Assembly: GCA_023430775.1 (NCBI GenBank)
Contig: JAEYYY010000593.1
Location: forward strand, 7,972 to 71,971
DNA: 64,000 nucleotides
Source of the DNA: Pseudomonadota bacterium
Lineage (GTDB): Bacteria; Myxococcota_A; Polyangia; Haliangiales; Haliangiaceae
Direction of reading: 5' to 3'
Part shown: piece after piece, positions 63,174 to 64,000 of the stretch
How positions within the stretch are numbered: position 1 is the stretch's first letter
How the letters are laid out: every line of letters starts with the position of its first letter
The notes under the pieces: model-generated
Databases searched by the model: none
What the model was told of the DNA's origin: nothing
The model's input: only the letters and a program-made list of their open reading frames with translations
Program-made: the position numbers and the translations under genes

Positions 63174-64000
63174 ATGTCGACTCGTCGCGGCAAGGCCTTC
63201 TTCGGGATCGGGCTGGTCGTCTTCGGGCTGTTGGTGTTCCTGGTCGCGTCGGCGTATCTGGTGTCGCGCGATCAGCCGAAGTGGCTCGCCGCGGCGGTGG
63301 GCGCTCTCGCGTTCCCGGTCCTCCCCGTCGTCTGGCACGTCCTCGGCGAGCGCCGGCGACGCATCCGGCTGGCGGCGGAAAAGACACCTCCGAAAACCAC
63401 GCTCGCACCCGGCGATCGCTATCTGCTGCGCGCGGTCGTGGTGGCCGCCGCCGTGCTCGCGCCGATGTTCGTGATCGGTCGGTTCTCGGTGATCCGTGGC
63501 GCCTGGGAGAACAAGGCGTGGTTCCTCCCCGATGACTTCGATGCGATCGACAGCGCGGACGATCTGTTCGCACACGTCCCGGCCGATGCCGACGCCGTGC
63601 TGCTGATCCGCGAGCACGACAACACCAAGAAGGCCGGCATCGTCGCCTATGGCAACCACCAGCTCGCGATGATCGCGCCCGCGGCCTCCACGGACACCGA
63701 GAGCAGCGCCGACAAGATCGCGCAGCTCAACGAGCAGCGCAGCAAGATCCCGTTCATCAAGATCGAGAAGCTCGAGACGGTCTCGCTCGGTAAGCAGATG
63801 TTCGCCGTCGCGACCGAGCGCTGGACATCGGCGATCAAGGTCGCCGGTGCTGGCCCACGCATGGCGATCAAGACCGAGCTGGAGAAGGCACCGTCGGATG
63901 CCGTGATCTCGCTCGCGTACGTTCCGGCGAAGCCCGTCGACGGCGTCGTCAAGCTGACCGGCTGGGTGCTCCAGAAGGCCGTCAACGAGAAGATGACGAT
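63174..64000 (+). CDS. Membrane protein, 3' end outside window
   Basis: ATG 63174 opens at least 275 residues and the frame is still open at the window edge. Three hydrophobic helices: GIGLVVFGLLVFLVASAYLV, LAAAVGALAFPVLPVVW and VVVAAAVLAPMFVIG, with Arg/Lys between them (basic loop ERRRRIR). The rest is a soluble region beginning around DDFDAIDSADDLFAHVP, with no known motif. Possibly unrelated to the box genes. Confidence 0.72.
   Translation, partial: MSTRRGKAFFGIGLVVFGLLVFLVASAYLVSRDQPKWLAAAVGALAFPVLPVVWHVLGERRRRIRLAAEKTPPKTTLAPGDRYLLRAVVVAAAVLAPMFVIGRFSVIRGAWENKAWFLPDDFDAIDSADDLFAHVPADADAVLLIREHDNTKKAGIVAYGNHQLAMIAPAASTDTESSADKIAQLNEQRSKIPFIKIEKLETVSLGKQMFAVATERWTSAIKVAGAGPRMAIKTELEKAPSDAVISLAYVPAKPVDGVVKLTGWVLQKAVNEKMT

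Overview
The window is dense, GC-rich bacterial chromosome, about 45 genes in 64 kb, with most intergenic gaps under 200 bp and many stop/start overlaps of the ATGA, GTGA or TTGA kind. Many small exported lipoproteins, a MYXO-CTERM-like sorting tail, a TIGR02996-type repeat-companion protein, LVIVD repeats and a soluble poly-HAMP hybrid kinase suggest a myxobacterium (Myxococcota, former Deltaproteobacteria). This is an inference from gene content; no rRNA or tRNA gene was found. No CRISPR array, prophage or complete insertion sequence was recognised.

Layout. 0-5.3 kb: a truncated membrane-anchored coiled-coil protein, two LamG-like lipoproteins, a TolC-like periplasmic protein and an N-acetylmuramoyl-L-alanine amidase. 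5.4-9.1 kb: a co-directional run of a polytopic membrane protein, an M28 aminopeptidase lipoprotein and a YdcF-like protein. 9-13.2 kb: an OmpA-like protein, a TerB-like/PPP-phosphatase fusion, a GIY-YIG protein and a 2-oxoglutarate oxygenase. 13.3-17.7 kb: a MYXO-CTERM-like Asp-box protein, a heme oxygenase preceded by a perfect palindrome, TyrA and an NAD-dependent epimerase. 17.8-24 kb: a PLD-family lipoprotein, a TetR regulator divergent from a Coq4-like gene with a readable overlapping promoter/operator, an Arg-rich basic protein and a Cys-rich/AP-repeat/TPR lipoprotein. 24-28.6 kb: a TerB-like protein, a subtilase coupled to an HD phosphohydrolase, and a Gly-rich lipoprotein. 28.5-36.6 kb: a two-gene signalling operon, REC-HK-REC followed by a 2108-residue poly-HAMP-GAF-HK-REC3 kinase. 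36.8-45.6 kb: a P460-like cytochrome, a BPI-like lipoprotein, two divergent exported zinc metalloproteases, a LVIVD protein, YaeQ and a small membrane protein. 45.6-50.5 kb: acyl-CoA dehydrogenase, a YfcF-like GST, a repeat-companion protein, a Pro-rich membrane protein and an exported NTF2-like/methyltransferase fusion. 50.8-58.3 kb: glutamate synthase gltB-gltD, then a REP-associated tyrosine transposase (RAYT) surrounded by REP-like palindromes, one of them inside gltB in frame. 58.5-63.1 kb: a paralogue of the earlier small membrane protein and an aerobic benzoyl-CoA (box) cluster: a BoxR/BzdR-type regulator divergent from boxC-boxB. The window ends inside another membrane protein.

The strongest systems are: (1) the gltBD/RAYT/REP locus, where a single-copy transposase sits among at least six copies of its probable target palindrome; (2) boxR-boxCB with a triple direct repeat over the boxR start; (3) the TetR/coq4 divergon with facing promoters sharing a -35 element; and (4) the translationally coupled poly-HAMP kinase operon. 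Gene ends were placed from start/stop codons. Where a longer open frame exists, the start was chosen from a signal peptide, ribosome binding site, operon overlap or family length.
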